Below, piece by piece: positions 23,419 to 33,496 of a stretch of DNA of 37,355 nt (position 1 is the first letter of the stretch; each line of letters starts with the position of its first letter). The stretch comes from an uncultured Bacillota bacterium (lineage in GTDB: Bacteria > Bacillota_I > Bacilli_A > RF39 > UBA660). The notes under the pieces are model-generated. The model was given only the letters and a program-made list of their open reading frames with translations. It ran no database searches and was not told where the DNA came from. The position numbers and the translations under genes were made by a program. The DNA is taken from positions 1-37,355 of the forward strand of contig ONIZ01000006.1 in NCBI GenBank assembly GCA_900317975.1, written 5' to 3'.

Positions 23419-25401
23419 ATGTTATTAGAAAGAGAAAAGACTATTGATAATAAAATAATTGATAATATTAGATCTCTAAGTATTGATATGATTACTAATG
23501 CTAAAAGTGGTCATCCTGGAATTTGTCTTGGAGCAGCACCAATATTATATGCATTATATAAAGATCATATAAATATAGATACTAATTATCCAAATTATTT
23601 TAATAGAGATAGATTTATTATGTCAGCAGGACATGGAAGTGCTCTATTATATTCAACATTATTCTTTGCAGGATTCCCAATTACATTAGATGATTTAAAA
23701 TCATTTAGACAACTAGACTCAATTACTCCAGGTCATCCAGAATATGGAAAAACTCCAGGAGTAGATATGACTACAGGTCCATTAGGAGAAGGAATATCAT
23801 CAGCAGTAGGTATAGCTATGGCAGAAAGATACCTAAATGCATATTTTAACGATAAGAAAAAAGATTTGATTAATTATTATACTTATGTGCTTGCTAGTGA
23901 TGGAGACCTTATGGAAGGAGCATCATACGAAGCATGCGTATTAGCCGGAAACTATAACTTAAATAAATTAATAGTACTATATGATATGAATGGAGTATGT
24001 TTAGATGGAGAAGTATCAAAAAGTACTAATGAAAACCTAACTCTACGTTTTTCATCAATAAATTGGAATGTAATTACAGTAGAAAACGGAGATAGTTATG
24101 AAGAAATATCTAAAGCAATAGAAGAAGCTAAAACTGAAACTACTAAACCAACTATAATTGCTATAAAAACTATAATAGGAAAACATTCTATTAAAGAAGG
24201 AACATCTGATGTACATGGAACACCTCTAACAGAAGAAGAAGTAACAGAATTAAAAAATAAGTTAGATATTAGAGATGTACCATTTACAGTATTTCAAAAC
24301 TTACTAGATGAATTTAGAAAAAACGTCAATGATAGATGTTTCAAATTAAATGATAAATTTATCAATGAAGTGGAAAATTTAGATGATGAAGCTAAAGAAG
24401 TAATAGATTATCTAACAAGTGAAGATAAATCAATCGATTTAAAGAATTTAGCTTATCAACTACCTGAAAAAATGGAAGAAAAAGGAAGAGTTACATCAGG
24501 CAAAATACTTTCTTCTATAGTAACTAAATATCCATATATATTAGGAGGAAGCGCAGATTTATTTAAACCAACTTGTACATATGTAGATGAGGTAGGAGAC
24601 TTCTCAAAAGATAATTATAAAGGTAAAAATATCTATTATGGAGTAAGAGAACATGCAATGGCTGCAATTTCTAATGGTTTAGCTTTATGTGGAATAAGGC
24701 CTTATGCATCAACATTCCTTGCATTTTCTAACTTTATGTTCCCATCAATTAGATTAGCTTGTATGATGCATCTTCCAATAACTTATATATTTACTCATGA
24801 TTCAATCAGTGTAGGAGAAGATGGACCAACTCATCAACCAATAGAACAACTATCTCAATTAAGAGATATGCCTAATCTAGAAGTATTTAGACCAGCCGAT
24901 GTTAATGAAATAATTGGAGCATATAAAGTAATATATTCTAATAAAGAAAATCCTAGTGCAATATTACTTTCAAGAAATACATTACCAATACTAAATTGTA
25001 CTAAAACAAATGAAGTAGTAAAAGGTGGATATATAGCAAGAGACTTCCAAACAGATAAAAAAGCAATATTAATTTCATCAGGAGAAGAACTATCTAAATG
25101 TATTGATATCGCAACTAAATTGCAAAGTAAAGGTATAGGTATTAGAGTAGTATCAGTACCAAATATAAATAGATTCTTATCTCAAGATAAAGAATATATT
25201 GATGAAGTATTACCAGTAGAAATCAAAAAAATAGTAATAGAAGCCTCAAATTCAAAAGATTGGTATAAAATAATATATAATCTAAATAATGTAATAAACA
25301 TCAATGAATTTGGCGTTTCCGCACCAAAAGATGATGTATATAAACACTTTGAGTTTGATATAGATTCACTACAATCAAAAATAGAAGAAATAATTAAATA
25401 G
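23419..25401 (+). CDS. tkt: Transketolase
   Basis: A thiamine-diphosphate enzyme of the non-oxidative pentose phosphate pathway that moves two-carbon units between sugar phosphates. 660 aa is the family length. Visible features: AKSGHPG (about 27-33) with the active-site His region, [12 protein letters not shown], the thiamine-diphosphate/metal motif SDGDLMEG (about 157-164) followed by Asn in LYDMNG, HGTPL (about 269), and the pyrimidine domain with [16 protein letters not shown] and [16 protein letters not shown]. The C-terminal domain is complete. It starts at the ATG at 23419 after AGGAGAT. The yneF gene follows after 13 bases, as in Bacillus subtilis where tkt and yneF are close neighbours. 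It supplies ribose-5-phosphate and erythrose-4-phosphate. Confidence 0.97.
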   Translation: MLLEREKTIDNKIIDNIRSLSIDMITNAKSGHPGICLGAAPILYALYKDHINIDTNYPNYFNRDRFIMSAGHGSALLYSTLFFAGFPITLDDLKSFRQLDSITPGHPEYGKTPGVDMTTGPLGEGISSAVGIAMAERYLNAYFNDKKKDLINYYTYVLASDGDLMEGASYEACVLAGNYNLNKLIVLYDMNGVCLDGEVSKSTNENLTLRFSSINWNVITVENGDSYEEISKAIEEAKTETTKPTIIAIKTIIGKHSIKEGTSDVHGTPLTEEEVTELKNKLDIRDVPFTVFQNLLDEFRKNVNDRCFKLNDKFINEVENLDDEAKEVIDYLTSEDKSIDLKNLAYQLPEKMEEKGRVTSGKILSSIVTKYPYILGGSADLFKPTCTYVDEVGDFSKDNYKGKNIYYGVREHAMAAISNGLALCGIRPYASTFLAFSNFMFPSIRLACMMHLPITYIFTHDSISVGEDGPTHQPIEQLSQLRDMPNLEVFRPADVNEIIGAYKVIYSNKENPSAILLSRNTLPILNCTKTNEVVKGGYIARDFQTDKKAILISSGEELSKCIDIATKLQSKGIGIRVVSVPNINRFLSQDKEYIDEVLPVEIKKIVIEASNSKDWYKIIYNLNNVININEFGVSAPKDDVYKHFEFDIDSLQSKIEEIIK

Positions 25402-25414
25402 AAAGGATGATTTT

Positions 25415-25624
25415 ATGTTACATGATATTTTATTAGTATTATTAGGATTAGTAGTAGGAGCTATCATAGGATTCTTTGTAGCAAGATTTGTTATGAAGAA
25501 ATATTTAAAAGATAATCCTCCTATAAATGAAGAAATGATAAAAGCATTAATGATGCAAATGGGAAGAAAGCCTAATCAAAAACAAATAAATCAAATGATG
25601 AAACAAATGGAAAAATATCAGTAG
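25415..25624 (+). CDS. yneF: YneF family (UPF0154) small membrane protein
   Basis: 69 aa: one N-terminal membrane helix (about 5-25, [20 protein letters not shown]) and a basic, Met-rich cytoplasmic tail ([34 protein letters not shown]). This matches the UPF0154 family almost end to end. Its function is not known. AAAGGATG precedes the ATG, and it is co-transcribed with tkt and ended by a terminator. Confidence 0.92.
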   Translation: MLHDILLVLLGLVVGAIIGFFVARFVMKKYLKDNPPINEEMIKALMMQMGRKPNQKQINQMMKQMEKYQ

Positions 25625-25647
25625 AAGTAAACCTTCTACTTTTTTTG
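25620..25647 (+). terminator. Rho-independent terminator
   Basis: An 8-bp stem AGTAGAAG/CTTCTACT, loop TAAAC, then seven T. It overlaps the yneF stop codon. Confidence 0.85.
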
Positions 25648-25677
25648 TAAATTTTTGTAAAAAAGAAATAATTCATA

Positions 25678-25706
25678 TTGTCAAAAAATTATATTTAAAA
25701 TAAAAT
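25678..25706 (+). promoter_or_regulatory. Promoter
   Basis: TTGTCA (25678-25683), 17-bp spacer, TAAAAT (25701-25706), upstream of the 149-aa gene. Confidence 0.6.
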
Positions 25707-25722
25707 ATAATTAAAGGTAGGA

Positions 25723-26172
25723 ATGAATATGAAGATAAGAAATAATAAAGAATTGAATAAAGTGTTTATGATAATGGGAATCTTCTCAATAGTAGCTTTA
25801 TTCGGAGGAATAGAATTAGGATTTGAATTAAGAGATAGTGCTTATAAGCCTGAAGTTAAAGAAGAATCAGCAGAAAAGAATATTGAATCTGATGATACAT
25901 TTAATTATCTAGATACAGTAATATCTTCTAATTTACAAGTTAATCAAAGTATAAACCCTGTTTCTATGACATATAATATTCAAAATATTGGTCAATCTAC
26001 TGTATATGTAGAAAGAGCTAATATCAGGGTATACAATGTTAATGATGCTGTTATCTATAAGACTACTATATACATACGTAAATCATATGAACCAAATGCA
26101 ACAGATCAAATAACATTTCAAGTACCACAAGATGGAAATAGTATAGCAAGAGTAGAAGTAGATTACGAATAA
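25723..26172 (+). CDS. Hypothetical membrane-anchored protein, 149 aa
   Basis: One N-terminal membrane segment (about 14-32, FMIMGIFSIVALFGGIELGF), then an extracytoplasmic beta-rich domain of about 100 residues (VSMTYNIQNIGQSTVYVERANIRVYN...), which reads like an immunoglobulin-like or FxLYD-type sandwich seen in envelope proteins. Two ATGs, 25723 and 25729, share AAAGGTAGG, and the second has the better spacing to the TAGG part; the choice changes only two residues. It is monocistronic between a promoter and a terminator that overlaps its stop. Function unknown. Confidence 0.75.
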   Translation: MNMKIRNNKELNKVFMIMGIFSIVALFGGIELGFELRDSAYKPEVKEESAEKNIESDDTFNYLDTVISSNLQVNQSINPVSMTYNIQNIGQSTVYVERANIRVYNVNDAVIYKTTIYIRKSYEPNATDQITFQVPQDGNSIARVEVDYE

Positions 26173-26187
26173 TCTACTTTTTTTTTG
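26157..26187 (+). terminator. Rho-independent terminator overlapping a coding end
   Basis: A 9-bp stem AGTAGATTA/TAATCTACT, loop CGAA, then a long T run. The TAA stop (26170-26172) is in the right arm, and the deoD promoter begins just after. Confidence 0.85.
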
Positions 26188-26197
26188 TACTTAAAAT

Positions 26198-26206
26198 TGC
26201 TATAAT
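26198..26206 (+). promoter_or_regulatory. Extended -10 promoter (TGCTATAAT) of deoD
   Basis: TGCTATAAT, 26 bases before the deoD ATG. The position for a -35 falls in the T tail of the preceding terminator. Confidence 0.6.
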
Positions 26207-26232
26207 GTAATTAATAAAAAGGGAGTGATACA

Positions 26233-26946
26233 ATGCCAACACCACATATAGAAGCAAAAGAAGAAGATATTGCATCAATAGTACTATTACCTGGAGATCC
26301 ATTAAGAGCTAAGTATATAGCAGAACATTATTTAAATAATTATAGAATTGTAAATAAAGTAAGAAACATGTATTTCTATACAGGTTATTATAAAGGTAAA
26401 AAAGTAACTATAGCCTCATCAGGAATGGGAATACCTAGTATGGGAATATATGCCTATGAATTAATTAAATATTACAATGTTAAAAAGATTATTCGTATAG
26501 GAACTTGTGGTTCATTTAACAAAGATGTAAAACTACAAGATTTACTATTATCTACAGGAGCATATTCTTATTCATATTTTACAAAATTACTAGATGATGT
26601 AGATAAAGATTATGTAGATTCTTCAAAGAAGTTAAACGAAATAATAGAAGAGAAATCTAATAAATTAAATATCCCTGTAAAAGTAGGTAAAATAATAACT
26701 AGTGATGTATTTGATTTATATTGTGATGATATTGATAAATTTAGAAGTAATTATAAAGACAAAACATGTCTAGGAGTAGAAATGGAGTCTTTTGCATTAT
26801 TCTATTTAGCTAATAAATTCAAAATAGAAGCAACAACTTTATCAACAGTAGTAGATTCACTATATGATAAAAGATCATTATCGAGTGAAGAAAGACAAAC
26901 AGGATTAAACAATATGATTGAATTAGCATTAGAATCAATCATATAG
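26233..26946 (+). CDS. deoD: Purine nucleoside phosphorylase, DeoD type
   Basis: A hexameric PNP-family enzyme that splits purine (deoxy)ribonucleosides with phosphate in nucleoside salvage. 237 aa is the family length. The start PTPHIEAK, LLPGDPLRAKYIA (about 18-30), SGMGIPSMGIYAYEL, RIGTCGSF (phosphate loop, about 91-98) and VEMESFALF (about 181-189) are the DeoD signatures. The catalytic Asp expected near residue 204 lies in STVVDSL. GGGAGTGAT precedes the ATG. The two M16-like genes follow after 13 bases, suggesting one operon. Confidence 0.95.
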   Translation: MPTPHIEAKEEDIASIVLLPGDPLRAKYIAEHYLNNYRIVNKVRNMYFYTGYYKGKKVTIASSGMGIPSMGIYAYELIKYYNVKKIIRIGTCGSFNKDVKLQDLLLSTGAYSYSYFTKLLDDVDKDYVDSSKKLNEIIEEKSNKLNIPVKVGKIITSDVFDLYCDDIDKFRSNYKDKTCLGVEMESFALFYLANKFKIEATTLSTVVDSLYDKRSLSSEERQTGLNNMIELALESII

Positions 26947-26959
26947 AAAAGAGGAGATT

Positions 26960-28222
26960 ATGAAAACCACTTATGATGAAAGTAGAGGATATAGAATACA
27001 TCTATATAAAACAGATAAATTCAAGCAAACAACAATAAAAATATCTTTAAGAGAACCTATTCTAAAAGAAAATATAACTAGAAGAGCTTTACTATATAAT
27101 GTATTATTTTCAAGTTCTAGAAAATATAACTCTGAAAGAAAAATAAATATTAGAAAAGAAGAATTATATAGTATGAATATTCAATTTGTAAATAATAGAA
27201 TAGGAAACTACTTAAATACATCATTATCTATCAAAGTACTAGATGAAAAATATACAGAAAAAGGTATTTTAGAACAATCTATATCATTATTAAGTGATTT
27301 ATTATTAGATCCACTAATAGAAGATAATCACTTTAGAAAAGATAAAGTAGATCTATATAAAGAAAAAACCAAAGCAAGATTATCTACTATAAAAGAAGAT
27401 GCTCCATTATATGCAGCTGTTAGAGCAAAAGAAGTTTATGATGACTCAATACTATCTTATAGGATCATCGGATATATAGAAGACTTAGATGAAATAAATG
27501 AATATAATCTATATGAATACTATAAAGAAATGATTAAAACAAATATCATAGATTTCTATGTAGTAGGAAATATCGAATTAGATGAAATAGAAAACTATAT
27601 TGATAAGTATTTTAAAAAATTAATAAATAATAATAAAAATCCAGAATCTTATGAATTAAATACTAAATTATTAAAAGAAAAAGAATACGTTGAAACAATT
27701 AATAATGAACAATCAATATTAGTAATACTATCAAAATTAGATAAAACAACAAATTATGAAAGATATTATGTATCATCATTCTTATCATATATTTTAGGAG
27801 GAGGATCATCTTCTAAATTATTTAATACAGTAAGAGAAAAAGAATCTCTATGTTATTATATTTATTCAAATTATAGAATGTTTGATAATGTATTAACTAT
27901 AAACGCTGGAATAGATAATACTAATTATAAAAAAACAGTTAAATTAATTAAAAAGATCATTAAAGATATACAAAAAGGAAATATTTCTGAAGAAGAAATT
28001 AATAATTTTAAAACATTAATTAATAATGATTTTGACGCAATAGATGAAAATGCTAGATCATTAATTAATTATATGATTGATGTAGATACACTAAAATTAG
28101 ATGAATTAGATAAAAGAAGAGAACTAATAAATAAAGTTACTAAAGAAGATATAGTTAATCTAAGTAAAAAGATAAAGATACAAAATATATATTTACTAGA
28201 AGGTGTTAAAAATGAAAAGTAA
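26960..28222 (+). CDS. M16-type peptidase-like protein, probably inactive partner (YmfF-like)
   Basis: 420 aa with an M16 (insulinase/pitrilysin-like) fold but no HxxEH zinc site. The region where it should lie reads SSSRKYNSERKIN instead. The C-terminal half keeps the family GGGSSSKLFNTVREKESLCYYIYS pattern (about 277-300). It resembles Bacillus YmfF, which pairs with the zinc-bearing YmfH made by the next gene; in Bacillus these genes have been linked to EF-P aminopentanol modification. AGGAGAT precedes the ATG at 26960. Its end overlaps the start of the next gene by 11 bases, consistent with a heterodimer made in equal amounts (inference). Confidence 0.8.
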   Translation: MKTTYDESRGYRIHLYKTDKFKQTTIKISLREPILKENITRRALLYNVLFSSSRKYNSERKINIRKEELYSMNIQFVNNRIGNYLNTSLSIKVLDEKYTEKGILEQSISLLSDLLLDPLIEDNHFRKDKVDLYKEKTKARLSTIKEDAPLYAAVRAKEVYDDSILSYRIIGYIEDLDEINEYNLYEYYKEMIKTNIIDFYVVGNIELDEIENYIDKYFKKLINNNKNPESYELNTKLLKEKEYVETINNEQSILVILSKLDKTTNYERYYVSSFLSYILGGGSSSKLFNTVREKESLCYYIYSNYRMFDNVLTINAGIDNTNYKKTVKLIKKIIKDIQKGNISEEEINNFKTLINNDFDAIDENARSLINYMIDVDTLKLDELDKRRELINKVTKEDIVNLSKKIKIQNIYLLEGVKNEK

Positions 28223-29477
28223 AAAGATAAATAAAATAGATTTAACTTATTATTATGAAAAATTACCCAATGGATTTAAAATATATTATTTAAATATTCC
28301 TAATAAAAAGGAATACATGGTAACTTTAGTAACTAGATATGGTAGTAATTATAATAAATTTAGTGTTAATAATAAAAATTATGATAAACCTTTAGGTATA
28401 GCACATTTCTTAGAACATAAAAATTTTGAGCAAGAATCAGGAGAAAAACCATTTGAGTTCTTTGAAAAAAGTGGATCAATGGTAAATGCATCAACATCAT
28501 TTGACTATACAGCTTATTATTGTGCAGGAACAACAAATTTTAAAGAAAACTTAGAGTATTTATTAAAATTTGTATCTGAGCCTTACTATACTGATGAAAA
28601 TGTAGAAAAAGAACAAGGAATAATTGCTCAAGAATTAAAAATGTACAATGATAATCCAGAAGAAATATTAGTAAGAACCTTGAGAGAAAGTTTATATCAT
28701 GAAAATCCTAGAAAATATGATATCGGAGGAACAGTAGATACAATAAAAAAAATAACTAAAGAAGATTTATATGATTGTTATAATACTTTCTATTCTCCAA
28801 ATAATATGTATTTAGTAATAACAGGAAACTTCGATAGAGATGAAGCTCATAATATTATTATGAATTCTAATTATGCAAAAAAAGAAAATGTAGAATTTGA
28901 AATTCCTGAAATAAATGAAAAAGACAAAGTAGTAGTAACTAATAAAATAATTACAGGAGATATAGCTATAGATAAATTAATTATAGGAATAAAAATAAAT
29001 AGAGATACTCTAGGAGATATAGAAGATAAACAAAAAAGACTATATATTAAGATAATAGAACATCTATTATTTGGAAGAACATCAGAATTTCTTGAAGAAG
29101 CTCATATAAACAATTTATTTACTTACTTTGATTCGTATACAACTAAAGTAGACAATTTTACAATATTAGAATTAAATGCTATTACAGAAGATAAAAATAA
29201 ATTACTTAAAATAATTGAAAATACACTAAATAATATAAAAATAGATAAATCATCATTTGAAAGAATGAAAAAAGTAATTCTAGCTGATTATATTAAGGGT
29301 AGTGAATCAGTAGAAGGAATGAATTATGACTTAATGATGGATGAATTAGAAGCAGGAGAAATAGAAGATAATTACTATGAAAGAATTAAATCATTAGATT
29401 ATCAAACTCTTATAAATATATTAAACAAAATAGATTTTACAAATAAAAGTGTAATTATAATGGAAAAGAATAATTAA
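28212..29477 (+). CDS. M16 zinc peptidase (YmfH-like)
   Basis: 421 aa with an intact inverted zinc site: HFLEH at His65, Glu68 and His69, plus the distal Glu in EQGIIAQELKMY (about 137-148), as in active M16 peptidases. The typical FEFFEKSGSMVNASTSFDYTAYY segment follows. The ATG at 28212 is 7 bases after AGGTG; the frame also extends to a GTG at 28203 inside that site. It overlaps the previous (catalytically dead) M16 gene by 11 bases. The pair corresponds to YmfF/YmfH of Bacillus. The substrate is unknown. A terminator overlaps its stop. Confidence 0.85.
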   Translation: MKSKKINKIDLTYYYEKLPNGFKIYYLNIPNKKEYMVTLVTRYGSNYNKFSVNNKNYDKPLGIAHFLEHKNFEQESGEKPFEFFEKSGSMVNASTSFDYTAYYCAGTTNFKENLEYLLKFVSEPYYTDENVEKEQGIIAQELKMYNDNPEEILVRTLRESLYHENPRKYDIGGTVDTIKKITKEDLYDCYNTFYSPNNMYLVITGNFDRDEAHNIIMNSNYAKKENVEFEIPEINEKDKVVVTNKIITGDIAIDKLIIGIKINRDTLGDIEDKQKRLYIKIIEHLLFGRTSEFLEEAHINNLFTYFDSYTTKVDNFTILELNAITEDKNKLLKIIENTLNNIKIDKSSFERMKKVILADYIKGSESVEGMNYDLMMDELEAGEIEDNYYERIKSLDYQTLINILNKIDFTNKSVIIMEKNN

Positions 29478-29492
29478 TATTCTTTTTTTTTT
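29464..29492 (+). terminator. Rho-independent terminator
   Basis: A 9-bp stem AAAAGAATA/TATTCTTTT with loop ATTAA and a T run of about ten. It overlaps the stop codon at 29475-29477. Confidence 0.8.
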
Positions 29493-29530
29493 CAAATAAA
29501 TTTGATATATTATAGTAGGAGGATATTAAA

Positions 29531-30541
29531 ATGAATAATAACAAAGAATCAAACTTTGATTTTAAAGATTTAGTTGATCAAGGTGGAGATGTAAATGATT
29601 TATTAGATCAAGATAATCTTTCTGATGATCCACTAGCAAATGAAGTAGTTAACAATGATGATGATACTGATATAAAATTTGGAAAAAATATATCTAAAAA
29701 GAAATCATCTTCTAGAGCAAATAAAAAATTTACAACAATAGTTGTAATAGGAGTAGCTGTTTTATTTGGAGTAACTTTCTTTATAATATTTAATTTAATA
29801 TTTAATAGAAGAGAACCTGTTGAACCTGTATCTAATGAATTAGCATTAGATGATGAAAGAGTAGTTGCTTTATATGATAGAGTAAAATATGGAGCAAGAG
29901 GTCCAAGATACTATAAATTTGTATCAGAACCATCTGTAACAGAAAAGAATTTTACTAATTATGAAAAGTTCTATTACGCTTTATCTCTAACAGAAACAAG
30001 TGATTTTAGAGAGACAGGAACAAATAATGAAGCCGGAGTAGTAGAATACTATATATCATCAGCAAAAATACAACAATATATGCAAGAATTTTTCGGAGAT
30101 GGAGTAAAATATGTAACTGCATCATCACTTAACTATACATTTGATTTTGTAAAAGAAGATAAGAATTCAGGTCAATTAAACTATAATGCAGATAAGAAAA
30201 GATATACTATATACTTTACAGATAAAGTAGAAGATGAAGCACAAAACATTGAAACAATTAGAGTATATGGAGAATTATCTTCAGCAAAATTAGATGGAGA
30301 TAAAATTGTAATTAAAGAAAAAGTAATATTCCCAAAATGTAATAAGAATGCTTCAAATACGTATGATTGTATAATATATAGAGATTATGAGAACACAGTA
30401 AAAATTGATGAAGCAATAGGTCAAGATCCAAATCACATATTTAAACCATCAGAATATGAAAGTGCAAATGTAGTTACTTATACATTTAAACCTAATGCTA
30501 GAGGCTCATACTCATTTGAATCAAGCAAATTAACTTATTAA
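29531..30541 (+). CDS. Hypothetical single-pass membrane protein, 336 aa
   Basis: Not recognised. An acidic, disordered cytoplasmic tail (1-50, many Asp/Asn) and a basic patch (KKKSSSRANKK) precede one membrane helix (about 68-91). The external domain of about 245 residues has a globular alpha/beta look, with a Cys pair near CNKNASNTYDC (about 281-291). AGGAGG lies about 8 bases before the ATG at 29531. It is monocistronic. A role in envelope maintenance is possible but not supported by any motif. Confidence 0.75.
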   Translation: MNNNKESNFDFKDLVDQGGDVNDLLDQDNLSDDPLANEVVNNDDDTDIKFGKNISKKKSSSRANKKFTTIVVIGVAVLFGVTFFIIFNLIFNRREPVEPVSNELALDDERVVALYDRVKYGARGPRYYKFVSEPSVTEKNFTNYEKFYYALSLTETSDFRETGTNNEAGVVEYYISSAKIQQYMQEFFGDGVKYVTASSLNYTFDFVKEDKNSGQLNYNADKKRYTIYFTDKVEDEAQNIETIRVYGELSSAKLDGDKIVIKEKVIFPKCNKNASNTYDCIIYRDYENTVKIDEAIGQDPNHIFKPSEYESANVVTYTFKPNARGSYSFESSKLTY

Positions 30542-30570
30542 TAGACAAGTAGAAATATTTGTCTATTTTT
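30540..30570 (+). terminator. Rho-independent terminator directly abutting the lepA promoter
   Basis: A 9-bp stem AATAGACAA/TTGTCTATT with a 10-base loop and T tail. The last T is the T of the next extended -10. Confidence 0.75.
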
Positions 30571-30578
30571 GTTATAAT
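30570..30578 (+). promoter_or_regulatory. Extended -10 promoter (TGTTATAAT) of the lepA operon
   Basis: TGTTATAAT, 24 bases before the lepA ATG. It has no -35 at proper spacing and would drive lepA-hemW-HD-tmk. Confidence 0.6.
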
Positions 30579-30602
30579 TAAATAACTTGAAAGGAGTGCA
30601 AT

Positions 30603-32402
30603 ATGAATAAGAAAAACATAAGAAACTTTTGTATAATTGCCCATATAGATCATGGAAAAAGCACTATAGCAGATAGAATATTAGAAATAACTAACGCTAT
30701 AGAAAAAAGAGATATAAAAACACAAATGTTAGATGATATGGCAATTGAAAGAGAAAGAGGAATTACAATAAAACTAAATGCTGTTCAATTAATATATAAA
30801 AAAGAAAATGAAGAGTATTATCTAAATTTAATAGATACTCCAGGACATGTAGACTTTTCTTATGAAGTATCTCGTTCTATTGCAGCTTGTGAAGGGGCAA
30901 TATTAGTAGTAGATGCTACTCAAGGAGTACAAGCTCAAACTCTAGCAAATCTATATCTTGCTCTAGACAATAATTTAAAAATAATACCTGCAATTAATAA
31001 GATAGATTTACCTAGTGCAGATATAAATAAGTGTATAGAAGAATTAACTAATATTGGATTTAATGAAGAAGAAATTGTTAAAGTTTCAGGAAAAACTGGA
31101 GAAGGAATAGAAGAATTATTAGATAAAGTAATAACAAATATCCCATCACCAACAGGAAACGAAGAAGATCCTCTAAGAGCATTAATATTTGATTCAGAAT
31201 ATGATCCATATAGAGGAATAATTACATCAGTAAGAATAGTCGATGGAAAAGTACGTGTTGGAGATATCATAGAGATGATGGAAACTCATGCAACATATGA
31301 AGTATTAGGTATATCAATAGATACTCCAAAAGAGAAAAAAGTATCAGAACTAACAGCAGGCGAAGTAGGATATATTTATGCATCAATTAAAAGTTTAGAA
31401 GACATCCTAGTAGGAGATACAATAACTCTAGAAAAGAATAAAGCAAAAGAACCACTTCCAGGTTATAAACCAATGAAAGCAATGGTCTTTTCCGGACTAT
31501 ATCCAATAGACCCAACAAAATTTGAAGACTTAAGAGAAGCACTAGATAAATTAAAATTAAATGATTCAGCACTATCTTATGAACCAGAAACATCAAAAGC
31601 TCTAGGCTTTGGATTTAGAACAGGATTTCTAGGTTTATTACACATGGAAATAGTAGAAGAGCGAATAAGAAGAGAATTCAATATAGATTTAATCGCAACA
31701 TCTCCATCAGTAGTATATGAAGTAGTATTAAATGATGGAACAATCCAGGAAGTAGATGCTCCATATAAAATGCCAAAAACTGAATCAATTAAAAAGACTA
31801 GAGAACCATTTGTAAAAGCATCAATATTCTCACCATCAGAATACATAGGAGATATAATGAAACTATGTCAAGATAAACGTGGAGAGTTTATTAATATGGA
31901 CTATATTGATACTACAAGAGTACAAATAGACTATAAATTACCATTATCAGAAATGGTATTTGATTTCTTTGATAGATTAAAATCATGTACAAAAGGATAT
32001 GCTTCATTTGATTATGAAATAAAAGATTACGAAGAGTCAAATCTAGTAAAAATGGATATCTTAATAAATGGAGAAGTAGTAGATGCTTTATCAATAATAG
32101 TTTATAAAGATTTTGCTTATAACAGAGGAAAAGCAGTAGTAGAAAAGCTAAAAGAAGTTATACCTAGACAATTATTTGAAATACCAATACAAGCAGCAAT
32201 AGGTAACAAGATAATATCAAGATCAACTGTAAAAGCTCTAAGAAAAGACGTACTTGCTAAATGTTATGGAGGAGACATTACTAGAAAGAAAAAGCTATTA
32301 GAAAAACAAAAAGAAGGTAAAAAACGTATGAAAAAAATAGGTAATGTAGATCTACCTCAAGAAGCATTCTTATCAATACTATCTACAGGAGAAGGAAAAT
32401 GA
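30603..32402 (+). CDS. lepA: Elongation factor 4 (LepA) GTPase
   Basis: 599 aa, the normal length. A translational GTPase that binds ribosomes and affects translocation and assembly. Visible GTPase motifs: AHIDHGKST (13-21, G1), RERGIT (about 50-55, G2), DTPGHVD (about 78-84, G3), NKID (about 132-135, G4). The EF-4-specific C-terminal domain is present ([28 protein letters not shown] and [16 protein letters not shown]). AAAGGAGTG precedes the ATG. It ends in TGA overlapping the hemW start (ATGA), so the two are coupled; lepA-hemW is a classic Firmicutes pair. Confidence 0.97.
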   Translation: MNKKNIRNFCIIAHIDHGKSTIADRILEITNAIEKRDIKTQMLDDMAIERERGITIKLNAVQLIYKKENEEYYLNLIDTPGHVDFSYEVSRSIAACEGAILVVDATQGVQAQTLANLYLALDNNLKIIPAINKIDLPSADINKCIEELTNIGFNEEEIVKVSGKTGEGIEELLDKVITNIPSPTGNEEDPLRALIFDSEYDPYRGIITSVRIVDGKVRVGDIIEMMETHATYEVLGISIDTPKEKKVSELTAGEVGYIYASIKSLEDILVGDTITLEKNKAKEPLPGYKPMKAMVFSGLYPIDPTKFEDLREALDKLKLNDSALSYEPETSKALGFGFRTGFLGLLHMEIVEERIRREFNIDLIATSPSVVYEVVLNDGTIQEVDAPYKMPKTESIKKTREPFVKASIFSPSEYIGDIMKLCQDKRGEFINMDYIDTTRVQIDYKLPLSEMVFDFFDRLKSCTKGYASFDYEIKDYEESNLVKMDILINGEVVDALSIIVYKDFAYNRGKAVVEKLKEVIPRQLFEIPIQAAIGNKIISRSTVKALRKDVLAKCYGGDITRKKKLLEKQKEGKKRMKKIGNVDLPQEAFLSILSTGEGK

Positions 32403-33496
32403 TAGGAGCATATATTCATATACCTTTCTGTAATAATATATGCTCATATTGTGACTTTTCAAAAGTATTCTATAATAAAAAAATAGTAGATGACTACTTA
32501 AATGAATTAAAATTAGAAATAAAAGACACTTATCAAAATGAAGAAATAACTACAGTCTATATAGGAGGAGGAACTCCTTCAGCACTAGATATAAAGCAAT
32601 TAGAAAAGTTATTTAATATTATTTCAAAATTAAAAATATCAAATATAAAAGAATACACTATTGAATGTAATTTCGACTCAATTTCTAAAGAAAAACTGGA
32701 CTTATTTAAAAAATATAATATAAATAGAATAAGTTTTGGTCTAGAATCTACAATTAATAAGAATTTAAATTTATTAAATAGAACACTAGATAAAAATAAA
32801 GTAAAAGAAATAATCTCATATTGTCATGATATAGGTATTAATAATATAAATATAGATTTAATATATGCTCTTCCTAATGAAACAATAGATGATCTAAAAA
32901 AAGATATAGAATTTGTTAAATCATTAGATATAACTCATATATCTACATATTCTCTAATGATAGAAGAACATACTGTATTAAATAACAAGAAAACTAAAAA
33001 TATAAATGAAGATCTCGATAGAGAAATGTATGAACTAATAAGAGAAGAATTAAAAGAATATGATCACTATGAAATAAGTAATTTTGCTAAAGAGAAAGAA
33101 TATCGTTCAATTCATAATTATTCATATTGGGAAAATAAACATTACTATGGTTTTGGACTTTCAAGTAGTGGATATTTAAATAATATAAGATATACCAAAA
33201 CAAGATCTCTAACTAAATATTTAAACCATGATTATATGAAAGATAACGGAATAGAATTTTTAAATACAAAAGATAAAATATATTATGAAATTATTTTAAG
33301 ATTAAGAACAAAAGAAGGAATTAATCTAAAAGAATTTAAAGATACATATCATAATGATTTAGAAAAATACTATGATTATAAAGACTTACTAGAAAAAAAT
33401 CTTCTAGAGTTAAAAGATAATCATCTTTCTATACCAACTAATTTATGGTATATTAGTAATAGTGTAATTGTAGAATTGTTAGAAGGTGAAAGATAA
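32399..33496 (+). CDS. hemW: HemW-like radical SAM protein
   Basis: A radical S-adenosylmethionine protein of 365 aa, annotated in many genomes as oxygen-independent coproporphyrinogen oxidase-like. The iron-sulphur motif is Cys11, Cys15 and Cys18 ([12 protein letters not shown]), followed by Phe rather than a fourth Cys, which marks HemW rather than Hem[11 protein letters not shown] (about 56-65) binds SAM. HemW acts as a haem chaperone or haem-binding protein. It starts at the ATG overlapping the lepA stop by four bases and shares one base with the next gene (TAATG). Confidence 0.93.
   Translation: MIGAYIHIPFCNNICSYCDFSKVFYNKKIVDDYLNELKLEIKDTYQNEEITTVYIGGGTPSALDIKQLEKLFNIISKLKISNIKEYTIECNFDSISKEKLDLFKKYNINRISFGLESTINKNLNLLNRTLDKNKVKEIISYCHDIGINNINIDLIYALPNETIDDLKKDIEFVKSLDITHISTYSLMIEEHTVLNNKKTKNINEDLDREMYELIREELKEYDHYEISNFAKEKEYRSIHNYSYWENKHYYGFGLSSSGYLNNIRYTKTRSLTKYLNHDYMKDNGIEFLNTKDKIYYEIILRLRTKEGINLKEFKDTYHNDLEKYYDYKDLLEKNLLELKDNHLSIPTNLWYISNSVIVELLEGER

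Noticed and set aside
30935..32094. Several minus-strand frames across lepA
   Set aside because: Antisense shadows of a fully conserved gene; none has a ribosome site or recognisable domain.
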